Counted from the stretch's first letter, positions 32,128 through 42,070 are shown. The stretch is DNA of 64,000 nt from Roseateles_E sp005503085 (GCF_028462495.1 NZ_JAQOWX010000002.1:50998-114997); one strand, 5' to 3'. Notes: a model not told the origin generated them from the sequence alone. Made by a program: numbers and translations.

Positions 32128-34519
32128 ATAGATCGAGGATGCTCTTCTTCTCGTCCTCGCTGGCCGACTGAGGCAGGTGGCCCTCGTCGCTGCTGAGTTC
32201 ACGCACCGCATTGCCGCCGGTGAACTCGTCGTAGTACCACTCGCCGTTCAGATTGACGACGCCTTCGGGGGCGCTGTACTCGGACACCGGGACATTGCGC
32301 AACGCGTACTGCATGTATTCGATCCAGACCGGCAGTGACAGGCCGCCGCCGGTTTCGCGACTGCCCAGCTTGCGCGGTTGGTCGTAGCCTATCCAGACCA
32401 CGGCCACGACCTCGCGCTGGTAGCCGGCGAACCAGGCGTCCATCGAGTCGTTGGTGGTGCCGGTCTTGCCATACAGATCGGGGCGCTTGAGCTGGGCCTG
32501 GGCCTTGGCGGCGGTGCCGCTGCGCGTTACCTCCTGCAGCAGGCTGTTCATCAGGAAGGCATTGCGCGGCTCGATCACCTGCGGGCTGTCCTCGGCCTTG
32601 GGCGTCGGGGCCTCATAAAGCACGCGTCCCTGGCTGTCGGTCAGCTTGGCGATCAGACGCGGCGTCAGCAGATGACCGCCGTTGGCGAATACGCCATAGG
32701 CTTGCGCCATCTGCATCGGCGTCACTGAGCCGGCGCCCAGCGCCATCGTCAGGTAAGCGGGGTGCTTGTCGGCCTCGAAGCCGAAGCGGGTCAGCCAGGC
32801 CTGGGCCTCGTTCACGCCGACCGACTGCAGCACACGGATCGACACCATGTTCTTGGAGCGGGCCAGTGCCCGGCGCAAGGGCATCGGGCCTTCGAAAGTG
32901 CCGTCGTAGTTCTTCGGCTCCCAGGGCTGGCTGCCGGTATTGGCGGCACTAAAGAACAGCGGCGCGTCATTGACGATGGTGCTGGGCGTCAGGCCTTTCT
33001 CCAGCGCGGCCGAATAGATGAAGGGCTTGAAGCTGGAGCCGGGCTGGCGCCAGGCCTGGGTCGCGTGGTTGAACTTGTTCTTGGCGTAGTCGAAGCCACC
33101 GACCATCGCGCGCACATTGCCGCTGCGTGGATCCATCGAGATGAAAGCCCCCTCGACCTCGGGCAGCTGGGTGATGGTCCATTCCTCCTTGACCCCGTCC
33201 TTGCCGGTCTTGACGGTCTTCAGCACCCGGATGATGGCGCCGCGGCGGATGCGGGTCTTGGGATTGCCCTGCTCGGCCAGACCCGAGGTGGCGGGCTTCA
33301 GGCCTTCGCCGAGGATGGTGATCGGGTCACCGCTTTGCAGGGCTGCGACGACTTTCTTCGGGCCGGCTTCCAGCACGACGGCGGGCAGCAATTCGTCGTT
33401 GGCCGGGTGGTCGGCCAGCGCCTCGGCAATGCGGGTGTCCAGGTCCTTGGGGTCGGCCGGCAGGTCGACATAGTCCTCCGGGCCGCGATAGACCTGGCGG
33501 CGCTCGTAGTCCATGATGCCGCGGCGCAGCGCGCGATAGGCAGCGTTCTGCTCATCGGCACGCACGGTCAGGTGCACGTTCAGGCCGCGGCTGTAGGCCT
33601 CGTCGCCGTACTGGCTGAAGATCAGCTGGCGGGCCGCCTCGGCGACATACTCGGCGTGGGTGGTGCTCTCGCTCATCTGTGGCCGGTAGCGCAAGCGCTC
33701 GGCCTTGGCCGCGTGATGCTGCTCCTCGTTGATGAAGCCGTTGTCCAGCATGCGGTCGATGATGTATTGCTGGCGCAAGGTGGCGCGGCGCGGATTGCTG
33801 ATCGGGTTGTAGGCCGAGGGCGCCTTGGGCAGGCCGGCCAGCATGGCCGCCTCGGCGATCGTGATGTCCTTCAAGGGCTTGCCGAAGTAGACCTCGCTGG
33901 CGGCTGCGAAGCCGTAGGCGCGATGGCCGAGGAAGATCTGGTTCATATAGATCTCCAGGATCTTGTCCTTGGGCAGGGCGCTCTCGATCTTCAGCGCCAG
34001 CAGGATCTCGTAGATCTTGCGTGTCAGCGTCTTCTCGGTGGACAGATAGAAGTTGCGCGCCAGCTGCATCGTGATCGTCGAGGCACCCTGGCTGCGCGAC
34101 TCGCTGACATTGGCCAGACCGGCCCGCAGCACGCCCAGGTAGTCGACGCCGCCGTGCTGATAGAAGCGCGCGTCCTCGATCGCCAGCACCGCGTCCTGCA
34201 TCACTTTGGGGATCTGGCTCACAGGCAGATAGTTGCGCCGCTCCTCGCCGAACTCGCCCAGCAGCGCGCCCTCGGCCGACAGCACGCGCAGCGGCAGCTT
34301 GGGACGGTAGTCGGTCAGGCCGCTGATGTCGGGCAGATTGGGATAGGCCATGGCCAGTCCCAGGGCCAGCAGCAGCAGCACGCCAGCGCAGCCGGCCAGC
34401 AGCAGGCCAGCCAGCCAGGCGAGGCTGCGGCCGGCGAAGAGCAGGACTGGGTGACTGGGTGTTAGGGGTGCGGACTCGGGTGACTGACCCCGCGTGGTCT
34501 TGTTCTTGGCGTCGCTCAT
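32117..34519 (-). CDS. mrcA: penicillin-binding protein 1A, bifunctional
   Basis: Class A PBP that polymerises and cross-links peptidoglycan in the periplasm. It has 800 residues. One N-terminal span (SLAWLAGLLLAGCAGVLLLL) precedes the GT51 glycosyltransferase with AIEDARFYQHGG and QGASTITMQLARN. A PBP1A-type OB insert follows, then the transpeptidase with SSFK, SKN and KTGTTND. The start is ATG at 34519. It is divergent from pilM, a common arrangement of PBP1A and pilMNOPQ in proteobacteria, and convergent with cyaY. Confidence 0.97.
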   Translation of the reverse strand: MSDAKNKTTRGQSPESAPLTPSHPVLLFAGRSLAWLAGLLLAGCAGVLLLLALGLAMAYPNLPDISGLTDYRPKLPLRVLSAEGALLGEFGEERRNYLPVSQIPKVMQDAVLAIEDARFYQHGGVDYLGVLRAGLANVSESRSQGASTITMQLARNFYLSTEKTLTRKIYEILLALKIESALPKDKILEIYMNQIFLGHRAYGFAAASEVYFGKPLKDITIAEAAMLAGLPKAPSAYNPISNPRRATLRQQYIIDRMLDNGFINEEQHHAAKAERLRYRPQMSESTTHAEYVAEAARQLIFSQYGDEAYSRGLNVHLTVRADEQNAAYRALRRGIMDYERRQVYRGPEDYVDLPADPKDLDTRIAEALADHPANDELLPAVVLEAGPKKVVAALQSGDPITILGEGLKPATSGLAEQGNPKTRIRRGAIIRVLKTVKTGKDGVKEEWTITQLPEVEGAFISMDPRSGNVRAMVGGFDYAKNKFNHATQAWRQPGSSFKPFIYSAALEKGLTPSTIVNDAPLFFSAANTGSQPWEPKNYDGTFEGPMPLRRALARSKNMVSIRVLQSVGVNEAQAWLTRFGFEADKHPAYLTMALGAGSVTPMQMAQAYGVFANGGHLLTPRLIAKLTDSQGRVLYEAPTPKAEDSPQVIEPRNAFLMNSLLQEVTRSGTAAKAQAQLKRPDLYGKTGTTNDSMDAWFAGYQREVVAVVWIGYDQPRKLGSRETGGGLSLPVWIEYMQYALRNVPVSEYSAPEGVVNLNGEWYYDEFTGGNAVRELSSDEGHLPQSASEDEKKSILDLFKR

Positions 34520-34712
34520 GGGCCTCCGGATGGCGTCGGCCGATTATAGGAAGACGCTCGCCCGGCTTGCCGCATCCGCAGTGTCGTCACATCCGGACAC
34601 CACTGGCCGGAAACAGGGCCTTATTCGAGGCTTTTGGGGGTGCAAGAGGCGTGTATGTTTCGCAACGTGGTGTTACGGGCTGTGGCGGCAAAACCATGGG
34701 CTGTCATAGGCT

Positions 34713-34741
34713 TTGCTGCTAGCATTCAAGTAACTTATTAA
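34713..34741 (+). promoter_or_regulatory. weak candidate promoter of pilM operon
   Basis: TTGCTG at 34713-34718 and TATTAA at 34736-34741 are 17 bp apart, a sigma70-like arrangement with 3/6 and 4/6 matches, 52 bp before the pilM ATG. It is the best candidate I see in the 274-bp gap between the divergent PBP1a and pilM genes. Confidence 0.3.
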
Positions 34742-34793
34742 TAGTGCCGCGCTCCTAAAGCGTGTTGGGGCTCAAATTGGGGGAATAAGCGTC

Positions 34794-35873
34794 ATGGGAT
34801 TACTTGACGTACTGCTGGGTCGCAAGCATCCGCCCATGATTGGCCTGGATATCAGTTCATCCAGTGTCAAGCTGGTAGAGCTGGGTCAGAACGCCAGCGG
34901 CGAAATGGTGCTGGAGCGCTTTGCCACCGAATCTTTCGAGAAGGGCTGGATTACCGACGGCCAGATCGAGAAATTCGACGAGGTGGCCGACGCCGTCCGC
35001 CGTGTTGTGGCTCGCAGCGGCACCCGCACCCGTGATGCCGTACTGGCGATGCCGCAATCGGCGGTCATCACGAAGAAAATCATGCTGCCCGCCGGTCTGC
35101 GCGACGAGGAGCTTGAAATCCAGGTCGAGGCCGAGGCCAATCAATACATTCCGTTCTCGCTCGATGAAGTGAGTCTGGATTTCTGCGTGATTGGGCCCAG
35201 CCCGACTTCGGTCGGCGATGTCGAGGTGCTGATCGCGGCCTCGCGCAAGGACCGGGTGCAGGATAGACAGGGTCTTGCCGAGGCTGCGGGTTTGCGGCCG
35301 GTGATTTTGGATATCGAATCGCATGCCTCGCGCATGGCGATGGGGCGGCTGATTACCAATCTGCCAAATGCCGGCAAAGATGCATTGGTGGCCTTGTTCG
35401 AGATCGGTGCCGACACGACCAGCCTGAAGGTGTTGCGCGATGACGAGATGCTGTATGACCGCGACCAGGCCTTTGGCGGTTCGCAGCTGACGCAGCTGAT
35501 TTCTCGTCAGTATGGCTTTTCCTTCGAGGAAGCCGAGCAGAAGAAACTCTCCAACGAGTTGCCGGAGGATTTCGAGACGGTGGTGCTGAATCCTTTTGTG
35601 GACAGCCTATCGCAGGAAATCGGCCGGGCTCTGCAGTATTTCTTCACCAGCACGCCACACCACAAGGTTCACTATGTGATGCTGGCCGGTGGCACTGCGA
35701 CGCTGGCCGGACTCAAGGAGCGAGTGACTGAGCTGACCGGTTTTGCCTGCATGGTGGTGAATCCGTTTGAGAACATGGGCTTGGGATCGGCGGTTCGCGA
35801 GCCTAAGCTGCGCCGCGAGGCTCCCGCCTATCTGACGGCCTGCGGTTTGGCGATGCGGAGGTTTTTCCAGTGA
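34794..35873 (+). CDS. pilM: type IV pilus inner-membrane platform protein PilM
   Basis: Cytoplasmic actin-like ATP-binding protein that binds the N-terminus of PilN and couples pilus motors to the alignment complex. The 359 residues show phosphate-1 MIGLDISSSSVKLVEL, ALFEIGADTTSLKVL and MLAGGTATLAGLKERV, the FtsA-like nucleotide pocket. GGGGGAA lies before the ATG. First gene of pilMNOPQ, with a four-base overlap to pilN. Confidence 0.96.
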   Translation: MGLLDVLLGRKHPPMIGLDISSSSVKLVELGQNASGEMVLERFATESFEKGWITDGQIEKFDEVADAVRRVVARSGTRTRDAVLAMPQSAVITKKIMLPAGLRDEELEIQVEAEANQYIPFSLDEVSLDFCVIGPSPTSVGDVEVLIAASRKDRVQDRQGLAEAAGLRPVILDIESHASRMAMGRLITNLPNAGKDALVALFEIGADTTSLKVLRDDEMLYDRDQAFGGSQLTQLISRQYGFSFEEAEQKKLSNELPEDFETVVLNPFVDSLSQEIGRALQYFFTSTPHHKVHYVMLAGGTATLAGLKERVTELTGFACMVVNPFENMGLGSAVREPKLRREAPAYLTACGLAMRRFFQ

Positions 35874-36481
35874 TTCTGATCAACCTGCTGCCTTACCGGG
35901 AAGAGAAGCGCAAGCGTCGCAAGAATGCCTTCTTTGTCGGCGTTGGTTTCTCGGCCTTGCTCGGTGCCGGTCTTGTCGCCGCGACCTGGGCCTTGTTGCT
36001 GCATCTGACCGACGAGCAGCAATCACGCAACCAGTATCTGGGCTCGCAAATCAGTTTGCTGGAGGCGCAGATCAAGGACATCGCCAATCTGCGTGCCGAG
36101 ATCGAGGCCTTGAAATCGCGCCAGCGCGCCGTCGAGGATTTGCAGACCGACCGCAATACGCCGGTGCATCTGCTCAATGAGCTCGCCCGCCATACGCCCG
36201 AGGGGATTTACCTGACCAGCATCCGGCAGACCGACAAGGTGGTGACCGTGAATGGCATTGCCCAGACCAATGAGCGGGTGTCGGAGTTTCTGCGCAATGC
36301 GTCGCGGGGCTCGGAATGGCTGGACAAGCCGGAACTCGTCGAGATCAAGCTGGCGAATCTGAGCGCCAATACCCGCGATCAGAAACGCATGTTCGAGTTT
36401 TCGCTGCGCGTGAGCATCAAGACGCCCGCGGCCGAGGCGCCCGCTGGTGCAGCGAGCGCGGTGGCGCCCAAGAGGACCTGA
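35870..36481 (+). CDS. pilN: type IV pilus assembly protein PilN
   Basis: Bitopic inner-membrane protein, 203 residues. The GTG start gives the cytoplasmic motif INLLPYREEKRKRR, the PilM-binding segment. One span (GVGFSALLGAGLVAATWALLL) and a periplasmic coiled coil plus ferredoxin-like domain follow, which pair with PilO. GTG at 35870 overlaps the pilM stop. Confidence 0.95.
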   Translation: MILINLLPYREEKRKRRKNAFFVGVGFSALLGAGLVAATWALLLHLTDEQQSRNQYLGSQISLLEAQIKDIANLRAEIEALKSRQRAVEDLQTDRNTPVHLLNELARHTPEGIYLTSIRQTDKVVTVNGIAQTNERVSEFLRNASRGSEWLDKPELVEIKLANLSANTRDQKRMFEFSLRVSIKTPAAEAPAGAASAVAPKRT

Positions 36482-36489
36482 GCAAAGCC

Positions 36490-37188
36490 ATGTCGACCAA
36501 GCGAGCTTCCGTCAATATCGATATCAATGCCTGGTTCGAGGGCGTGGCCGAGCAATTTCGCGGCCTCAATCCGAACGAGCCTGGACAGTGGCCCGTCTTG
36601 CCAAAACTGGCCGCCTTTGCGGTGGTGGTGCTGGCGGCCGTGGCCTTGGGCTGGTTTCTGGTGCTGGCCGATGTGCAGGCCGCGCTTGATGCCGAGCGCG
36701 AGAAAGAACCCAATCTGAAGCAGGACTACCGCAGCAAGCTGGCCCAAGCTGTCAATCTGCCGGAGTTGCGCAAGCAGAAAAGCCAGGTCGAGGAGTATGT
36801 GACCCAGCTCGAGAAACAGCTGCCCGGCAAGGCCGAGATGGATGCCTTGTTGTCCGATATCAACCAGGCCGGCCTGGGCCGTGGCCTGCAGTTCGAGCTG
36901 TTCCGCCCCGGTCAGATCCTGGTCAAGGACTACTACGCCGAGTTGCCGATTGCCTTGCGCGTGTCTGGCCGCTACCACGATGTGGGTTCGTTTGCCGCTG
37001 ATGTGTCCAATCTGTCGCGCATCGTCACCCTGCACAACCTCAGCGTGGTCGCGCCGACCGGCAAGGATCTGGGTGGGGCGCTGAGCATGGAGGCCACCGC
37101 GCGCACCTACCGGTATCTGGATGCCGGCGAAGTGGCCGAACAGAAAAAAGCAGCAGCCAGCAAGAAGGCTGCGGGAGCCAAAAAGTGA
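36490..37188 (+). CDS. pilO: type IV pilus assembly protein PilO
   Basis: A 232-residue partner of PilN in the alignment subcomplex. A short cytoplasmic N-terminus precedes one span (LAAFAVVVLAAVALGWFLVL), a coiled coil (EREKEPNLKQDYRSKLAQ), and a periplasmic domain with ELPIALRVSGRYHDVGSF. The tail is Lys/Ala-rich. ATG at 36490 lies 9 bp after pilN. Confidence 0.95.
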   Translation: MSTKRASVNIDINAWFEGVAEQFRGLNPNEPGQWPVLPKLAAFAVVVLAAVALGWFLVLADVQAALDAEREKEPNLKQDYRSKLAQAVNLPELRKQKSQVEEYVTQLEKQLPGKAEMDALLSDINQAGLGRGLQFELFRPGQILVKDYYAELPIALRVSGRYHDVGSFAADVSNLSRIVTLHNLSVVAPTGKDLGGALSMEATARTYRYLDAGEVAEQKKAAASKKAAGAKK

Positions 37189-37727
37189 TGGACTGCGGCA
37201 AGCGCCGGTGGCGCGCTCTGGCAATGCTGAGCCTGGCCCTGTTGGGCGGCTGCGCGGCCGATCTCGATGAGTTGCAGCAATGGATGGAGCAGGAGCGCAA
37301 GTCCGCCCGCGCCACCATCACGCCGCTGGTGCCGCCGAAGAAGTTCCTGCCGCAGCCCTATGAGGCGCAGGCCGGCGTCGATCCCTTCAGCACGCAAAAA
37401 CTCAGTGTGGCGATCAAGCAGGAGGCGGCCCAGCCCAGTTCCCTGCTGGCCGCCGAGATGAATCGTCGGCGCGAGCCGCTGGAGGCCTATCCCTTGGACA
37501 GCATGTCCATGGTGGGGAGCTTGACCCGGCAGAGCCGCCGCTATGCCTTGCTGCGGGTCGACAACCTGCTGCACCAGATCAAGGGTGGCGACTACCTGGG
37601 TCAGAACTTCGGACGGGTGACCCAGATCAGCGAAACCGAGATTACCTTGCGAGAAGTCGTCCAGGACGCTGCGGGCGAGTGGATTGAACGCACCAGTACC
37701 CTCCAGTTGCAGGAGACGGGACGATGA
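37188..37727 (+). CDS. pilP: type IV pilus lipoprotein PilP
   Basis: Inner-membrane lipoprotein that links PilN/PilO to the secretin PilQ. It has 179 residues, lipobox LLGGC (Cys near residue 22), an extended linker, and the C-terminal beta domain MSMVGSLTRQSRRYALLRVD with GGDYLGQNFGRV. ATG at 37188 shares one base with the pilO stop. A GTG three bases earlier is also possible. Confidence 0.95.
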   Translation: MDCGKRRWRALAMLSLALLGGCAADLDELQQWMEQERKSARATITPLVPPKKFLPQPYEAQAGVDPFSTQKLSVAIKQEAAQPSSLLAAEMNRRREPLEAYPLDSMSMVGSLTRQSRRYALLRVDNLLHQIKGGDYLGQNFGRVTQISETEITLREVVQDAAGEWIERTSTLQLQETGR

Positions 37728-39925
37728 AGAATTTTCAGGAGACCATCAGGATGAGCCTCTGGCGCCATATAGCGGGACCTCTGGCCTTGGCCTTCGGCGC
37801 ATGTGTTCTTGTGCCGGCGCAGGCCTGGGCCCAGAATGCAATACGCTCGATCAACAGCGTGCAGCAAGCGGGCGTGGAGGTGGTGCGTATCGAGCTCACT
37901 CAGCCGCTGAGCGAAGTGCCCAAGGGCTTCACGGTGCAGACGCCGCCGCGCATCGCAATCGATCTGCCGGGCATCAGCAATGCGATGGGGCGCAATCTGG
38001 TCGAGATCAATCAGGGCAATCTGCGCTCGGCCAATGTGGCCCAGGCCGGTGACCGGACCCGGCTGGTGCTGAATCTGCGCCAGCCCTCCGGCTACCGCGC
38101 CGAGATTCAGGACAGCGCGCTGGTGATCGTGCTGGACAGCGCACCCGGGATTGCGGCCGCTCCGAGCGGCAGCGCCGAGCCGGTGCATTTTGCGCAAAGC
38201 CTCAACAGCTCGCCGCAGACCTTGCAGGACATCGACTTCCGCCGCAGTGCCGATGGAACCGGCCGCGTGATCGTCAACCTGCCGAGCAACCAGGTCGGTG
38301 TGGACATTCAGCAGCAGGGTCAGAATCTGGTGGTCGAGTTCCTGCGCGCGAATCTGCCCGACCGACTGCGTCGCAAGCTCGATGTCGCTGATTTCGGCAG
38401 CCCGGTGCAAACCATCTCGACAACCCAGAACGGCGACCGGGTGCGCATGCTGGTCGAGCCCAAGGGCAATTGGGAGCACAGCGCCTACCAGAGCGACAAC
38501 CAGTTCGTGCTTGAGGTGCGGCCGGTCAAGGTCGATCCCAACAAGCTGACGACCGGTCCCGGCTATGCGGGCGACAAGCTGTCGCTGAACTTCCAGAACA
38601 TCGAAGTGCGTGCGCTGCTGCAGGTGATCGCCGACTTCACCAACTTCAATGTGGTGACCAGCGACACGGTGACTGGCAATGTGACCTTGCGCCTGAAGGA
38701 TGTGCCCTGGGATCAGGCGCTGGACATCATCATGCAGGCCAAGGGCCTGGGGCTGCGCAAGTCCGGCAATGTGTTGTGGATCGCGCCCAAGGATGAGTTG
38801 GCGGCCAAGGAAAAGCTGGATCTGGAAACCAAGGCCCAGATCGCGCAGCTGGAGCCGACTCGCACCCAGGCCATCCAACTCAACTACACCAAGGCCGAAG
38901 AAGTCGCCAAGGGCCTGACCGGACAGACGGCCGGTCAGGGTGGCGGTGGCGGTGGCGGCAGTGGTGGCAGCAACAACACCCGCATCCTGTCGCCGCGCGG
39001 CAGCGTGATCTACGAGACCCGGACCAACCAGCTCTTCGTTTCCGACATTCCGTCCAAGCTGGAGGAAATCCTGGCGATGATCGCCAAGATCGACGTCCCG
39101 GTGCGGCAGGTGTTGATCGAGGCCCGCATCGTTGAGGCCGACGACAAGTTCGGCCGCTCGCTGGGTGTCAAGCTGGGTTCGCAGGACTTGCGTGGCCTGC
39201 AGGGCGGCATCCCCGGCTACAACGTCGGCGGCAGCAACTATGTGACCATAGGCGGCAACTCGCTGGCCGTCGGCGCACAGACCAACCAGGGCGTGGCGCA
39301 GAACTACGCCAACAGCAACTTCGTCAACCTGCCGGCCAATGTCTCTTCGGACAGCTTCGGCGGCGCCACGGCGGCGACCTTTGCGCTGTCGCTGTTCAGC
39401 GCCTCGGCCAACCGTTTCCTGAATCTGGAGCTGTCGGCCCTGGAAGCCGATGGCAAGGGCAAGATCGTCTCCAGTCCGCGCGTCGTGACCGCCGACCAGG
39501 TGCGGGCCCTGATCGAGCAAGGTGAAGAACTGCCCTACCAAGTGGCCACCGCCAGCGGCGCCACCTCGATCCAGTTCCGCAAGGCCAATCTGAAGCTGGA
39601 AGTCACGCCGCAGATCACGCCCGAGGGCAATGTGATCCTGAATGTGGACGTCAACAAGGACAGCCGCGGCACCTTGACGCCGCAGGGCTATGCGATCAAC
39701 ACCAAGCATGTGCAGACCCAGGTGCTGGTCGAGAACGGCGGCACGGTGGTGATCGGCGGTATCTTCACGCTGGATGAGCGGGAAGACATCTCGCAGGTCC
39801 CGCTGCTGGGCGATGTGCCGGTGCTGGGACATCTGTTCCGCAACAAGTCGCGGACATCGAGCAAGACAGAGTTGCTGATATTCCTCACCCCCAAGGTCGT
39901 GAACGATCGGGTGACGGTTCGTTAA
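37724..39925 (+). CDS. pilQ: type IV pilus secretin PilQ
   Basis: Outer-membrane secretin through which the pilus emerges. It has 733 residues. The signal peptide is cut near AQAWAQN. Two AMIN domains (about 35-120 and 160-260), an STN/N0 region (LSLNFQNIEVRALLQVIADF) and an N1 domain follow, then a Gly-rich linker at about residue 408. The secretin core ends VPLLGDVPVLGHLFRNKSR and LLIFLTPKVV. It overlaps pilP by four bases and ends the core operon. Confidence 0.97.
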   Translation: MKNFQETIRMSLWRHIAGPLALAFGACVLVPAQAWAQNAIRSINSVQQAGVEVVRIELTQPLSEVPKGFTVQTPPRIAIDLPGISNAMGRNLVEINQGNLRSANVAQAGDRTRLVLNLRQPSGYRAEIQDSALVIVLDSAPGIAAAPSGSAEPVHFAQSLNSSPQTLQDIDFRRSADGTGRVIVNLPSNQVGVDIQQQGQNLVVEFLRANLPDRLRRKLDVADFGSPVQTISTTQNGDRVRMLVEPKGNWEHSAYQSDNQFVLEVRPVKVDPNKLTTGPGYAGDKLSLNFQNIEVRALLQVIADFTNFNVVTSDTVTGNVTLRLKDVPWDQALDIIMQAKGLGLRKSGNVLWIAPKDELAAKEKLDLETKAQIAQLEPTRTQAIQLNYTKAEEVAKGLTGQTAGQGGGGGGGSGGSNNTRILSPRGSVIYETRTNQLFVSDIPSKLEEILAMIAKIDVPVRQVLIEARIVEADDKFGRSLGVKLGSQDLRGLQGGIPGYNVGGSNYVTIGGNSLAVGAQTNQGVAQNYANSNFVNLPANVSSDSFGGATAATFALSLFSASANRFLNLELSALEADGKGKIVSSPRVVTADQVRALIEQGEELPYQVATASGATSIQFRKANLKLEVTPQITPEGNVILNVDVNKDSRGTLTPQGYAINTKHVQTQVLVENGGTVVIGGIFTLDEREDISQVPLLGDVPVLGHLFRNKSRTSSKTELLIFLTPKVVNDRVTVR

Positions 39926-39986
39926 TCAAAGGGAGAATGCCCAGCGCTGATCTTGTCCGCGCAGGGTGTAGCAGGAGTCTGAAGAA

Positions 39987-42062
39987 ATGAGCAGCATGCA
40001 GTTGATGACGCATACGCCCACGGCTTGGCTGTGGCGCGTGGCAATGAGTTCGGTGGTTGCCCTGGCGCTGAGTGCTTGTGGCGGAGGCGGCGGCAACTCC
40101 GGCGACCCAGTGCTTGGGGGCGGAGATCCTGGCACCGTCGTGAAGGTGGCTGATCTGGTGGTGAGCCTCGACAAGGAGTCGGTTCCCAGCACCGGAGCAG
40201 AAGTTGTCGCTGTCACCGTGATGGCTGTGGATGCCAACCGTGCGGGCCTGGCGAATGTGCCCGTCAGCTTTGCGATCGATAGCGGCGGCACTGTCAGCCC
40301 GGCCGGCACCGTAACTTCTGCAGAAGGAAAGATCTTGGCAACTGCCGAGATTGGTAACGACCCGAGCAAGCGCACGATCACGATCACGGCGTCGGCCAGC
40401 GGCATCAACAAGACGGCGAGTTTCGCTGTGGTTGATCCGGTGATCACGGTGCCCAAGGCCGACAAGCTGACCATGGTGCTGGACAAGCCGTCGGTCGGCA
40501 ATTCCGGCAGCGACGCCGTGACTGCGACGGTGACTGCTGTAGGGGCGGGCGGCAATGTGGTGGTCGGGATACCGGTTTCGTTCTCGGTGGACACCGGCAC
40601 GGTGGCGCCTAACGGAACACAGACCGACGCACGCGGAGAAGTGACAGCGGCCGTCAAGATCGGCGCCGACAAATCCAATCGTCTGATCACGGTGACTGCG
40701 ACAAGCGGTAGCCTGGAGTTCAGCGCCAGCTTCCTGGTCAATGGCGCCAAACTCAGCGCGACGGCCCTGCCGGCCTTGCCGGCGCCTGGGCAGGTCGGCA
40801 GCAAGGTCGAGTTCCGGCTCTCTGACGTCAACCAGAGCGCCATGCCAGGGGTGGCGGTGAATATCTCTGCTCCCGGTCTGCCCAGCGCCACCGGTTCGAC
40901 CAATGCCAACGGCGTCTACGTATACGAGTACACGGCCCCGACGACGCCCGGCCCCATCGACATCACGGCCTTGGCAGGCGGAGCCAAAATTGTTCAGACG
41001 GTGACCGTCCCGTCGGGTACATCCACCGTGCCCCCGGTCACGGTGGCCGTGACGTCGGCATCGTTGTCTGCCTCGCCCGATGTGGTCCCGGTCAACGAAG
41101 CGAGCGCACCGACGGCCAACCGCGCCGAGATTCGCGCGCTGTTCTTCGGCGCGGGCAATGTGCCGGTCAAGAATATACGGGTTCGCTTTGATCGCGATGG
41201 CGATGCCAATGCGGTTCCGGGTTCCTTGAACTCGGGTACGTCCTTGGTCTACTCCGATGCGGTCGGTGCGGCGGTCACCAGCTACGTGCCCGGCGTGCGG
41301 CCCAGCCCGACCAATGGCGTCACCATTCGCGCCTGCTGGGATTACAACGACTTCGCTGAAGGCCTCTGCCCCAATGCGGTTCGGGCAACGCTGACCGTTG
41401 TCTCAGATCCCATCTCGATCACAATTGGTACGAATGAGTTGATACTGACCAGCACCAACACGTTGAACTACATCAAGCAGTTTGTCTTGCAGGTGGTCGA
41501 CGCGGCGGGCAATCCCAAGGCCGATGTGCAGATCACGCCGTCGATTGATCTTCTTGGCTATTACAAAGGTCGATATATGTGGGACGCCGCATCGTCGACT
41601 TGGCTTGTCGGTGTGGATCGTCTGGACACGGGTGCTCATGTCACGGCAGATTCGAGAAATGGTCTGTATGTGCCTTACTGCCAGAACGAGGACGGGCAGG
41701 GCAACCCGAAGGCGCGAAATGGCGTGATCGATGCGGGCGAAGACATCAACTCGAATGCACAGCTGGATCCGCGCAAATCGGATGTGTCAATTTCTATGGT
41801 CAACGGTGGCAAGACCGACGCGAATGGCAACGCCGTGCTGAAGATCGAGTACGCGAAGAGTGTGGCGAGCTGGGTGGCCTTCCGCATCCAGGCCTCTGCG
41901 CTGGGTGTGCTGAGCCCACCTGCTATCTATGACGGTGTGCTTCCTTTTGTTGGTTCTGCAGTCAAGAGTGCCGATATTGCGCCGGCTTTCGTCTTCAGTC
42001 CCTATGGGGTGCGGGGCTACATGAACGATAACAATGGCCTGACTTGCCGGAGCGCTAACTGA
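39987..42062 (+). CDS. Ig-like repeat lipoprotein between pilQ and aroK
   Basis: A 691-residue surface protein of unknown role. It has a lipoprotein signal (VVALALSACGGGGG, Cys near residue 31). At least three Big_1/invasin-type Ig-like repeats follow, with VTVMAVDANRAGLANVPVSF (about 70-90), VTATVTAVGAGGNVVVGIPV, and a later FRLSDVNQSAMPGVAVNIS. The C-terminal third has an Asp/Asn-rich stretch (NGVIDAGEDINSNAQLDP) that resembles calcium-binding loops. CAGGAG precedes the ATG. It lies in the same direction as pilMNOPQ and aroKB with short gaps (61 and 8 bp), so it may be cotranscribed. An adhesin role is inference. Confidence 0.85.
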   Translation: MSSMQLMTHTPTAWLWRVAMSSVVALALSACGGGGGNSGDPVLGGGDPGTVVKVADLVVSLDKESVPSTGAEVVAVTVMAVDANRAGLANVPVSFAIDSGGTVSPAGTVTSAEGKILATAEIGNDPSKRTITITASASGINKTASFAVVDPVITVPKADKLTMVLDKPSVGNSGSDAVTATVTAVGAGGNVVVGIPVSFSVDTGTVAPNGTQTDARGEVTAAVKIGADKSNRLITVTATSGSLEFSASFLVNGAKLSATALPALPAPGQVGSKVEFRLSDVNQSAMPGVAVNISAPGLPSATGSTNANGVYVYEYTAPTTPGPIDITALAGGAKIVQTVTVPSGTSTVPPVTVAVTSASLSASPDVVPVNEASAPTANRAEIRALFFGAGNVPVKNIRVRFDRDGDANAVPGSLNSGTSLVYSDAVGAAVTSYVPGVRPSPTNGVTIRACWDYNDFAEGLCPNAVRATLTVVSDPISITIGTNELILTSTNTLNYIKQFVLQVVDAAGNPKADVQITPSIDLLGYYKGRYMWDAASSTWLVGVDRLDTGAHVTADSRNGLYVPYCQNEDGQGNPKARNGVIDAGEDINSNAQLDPRKSDVSISMVNGGKTDANGNAVLKIEYAKSVASWVAFRIQASALGVLSPPAIYDGVLPFVGSAVKSADIAPAFVFSPYGVRGYMNDNNGLTCRSAN

Positions 42063-42070
42063 GCCTTTGC

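Noticed and set aside
37601..39832. A 743-codon minus-strand open frame
   Set aside because: Antisense shadow of pilQ, with no domain or ribosome-binding site.
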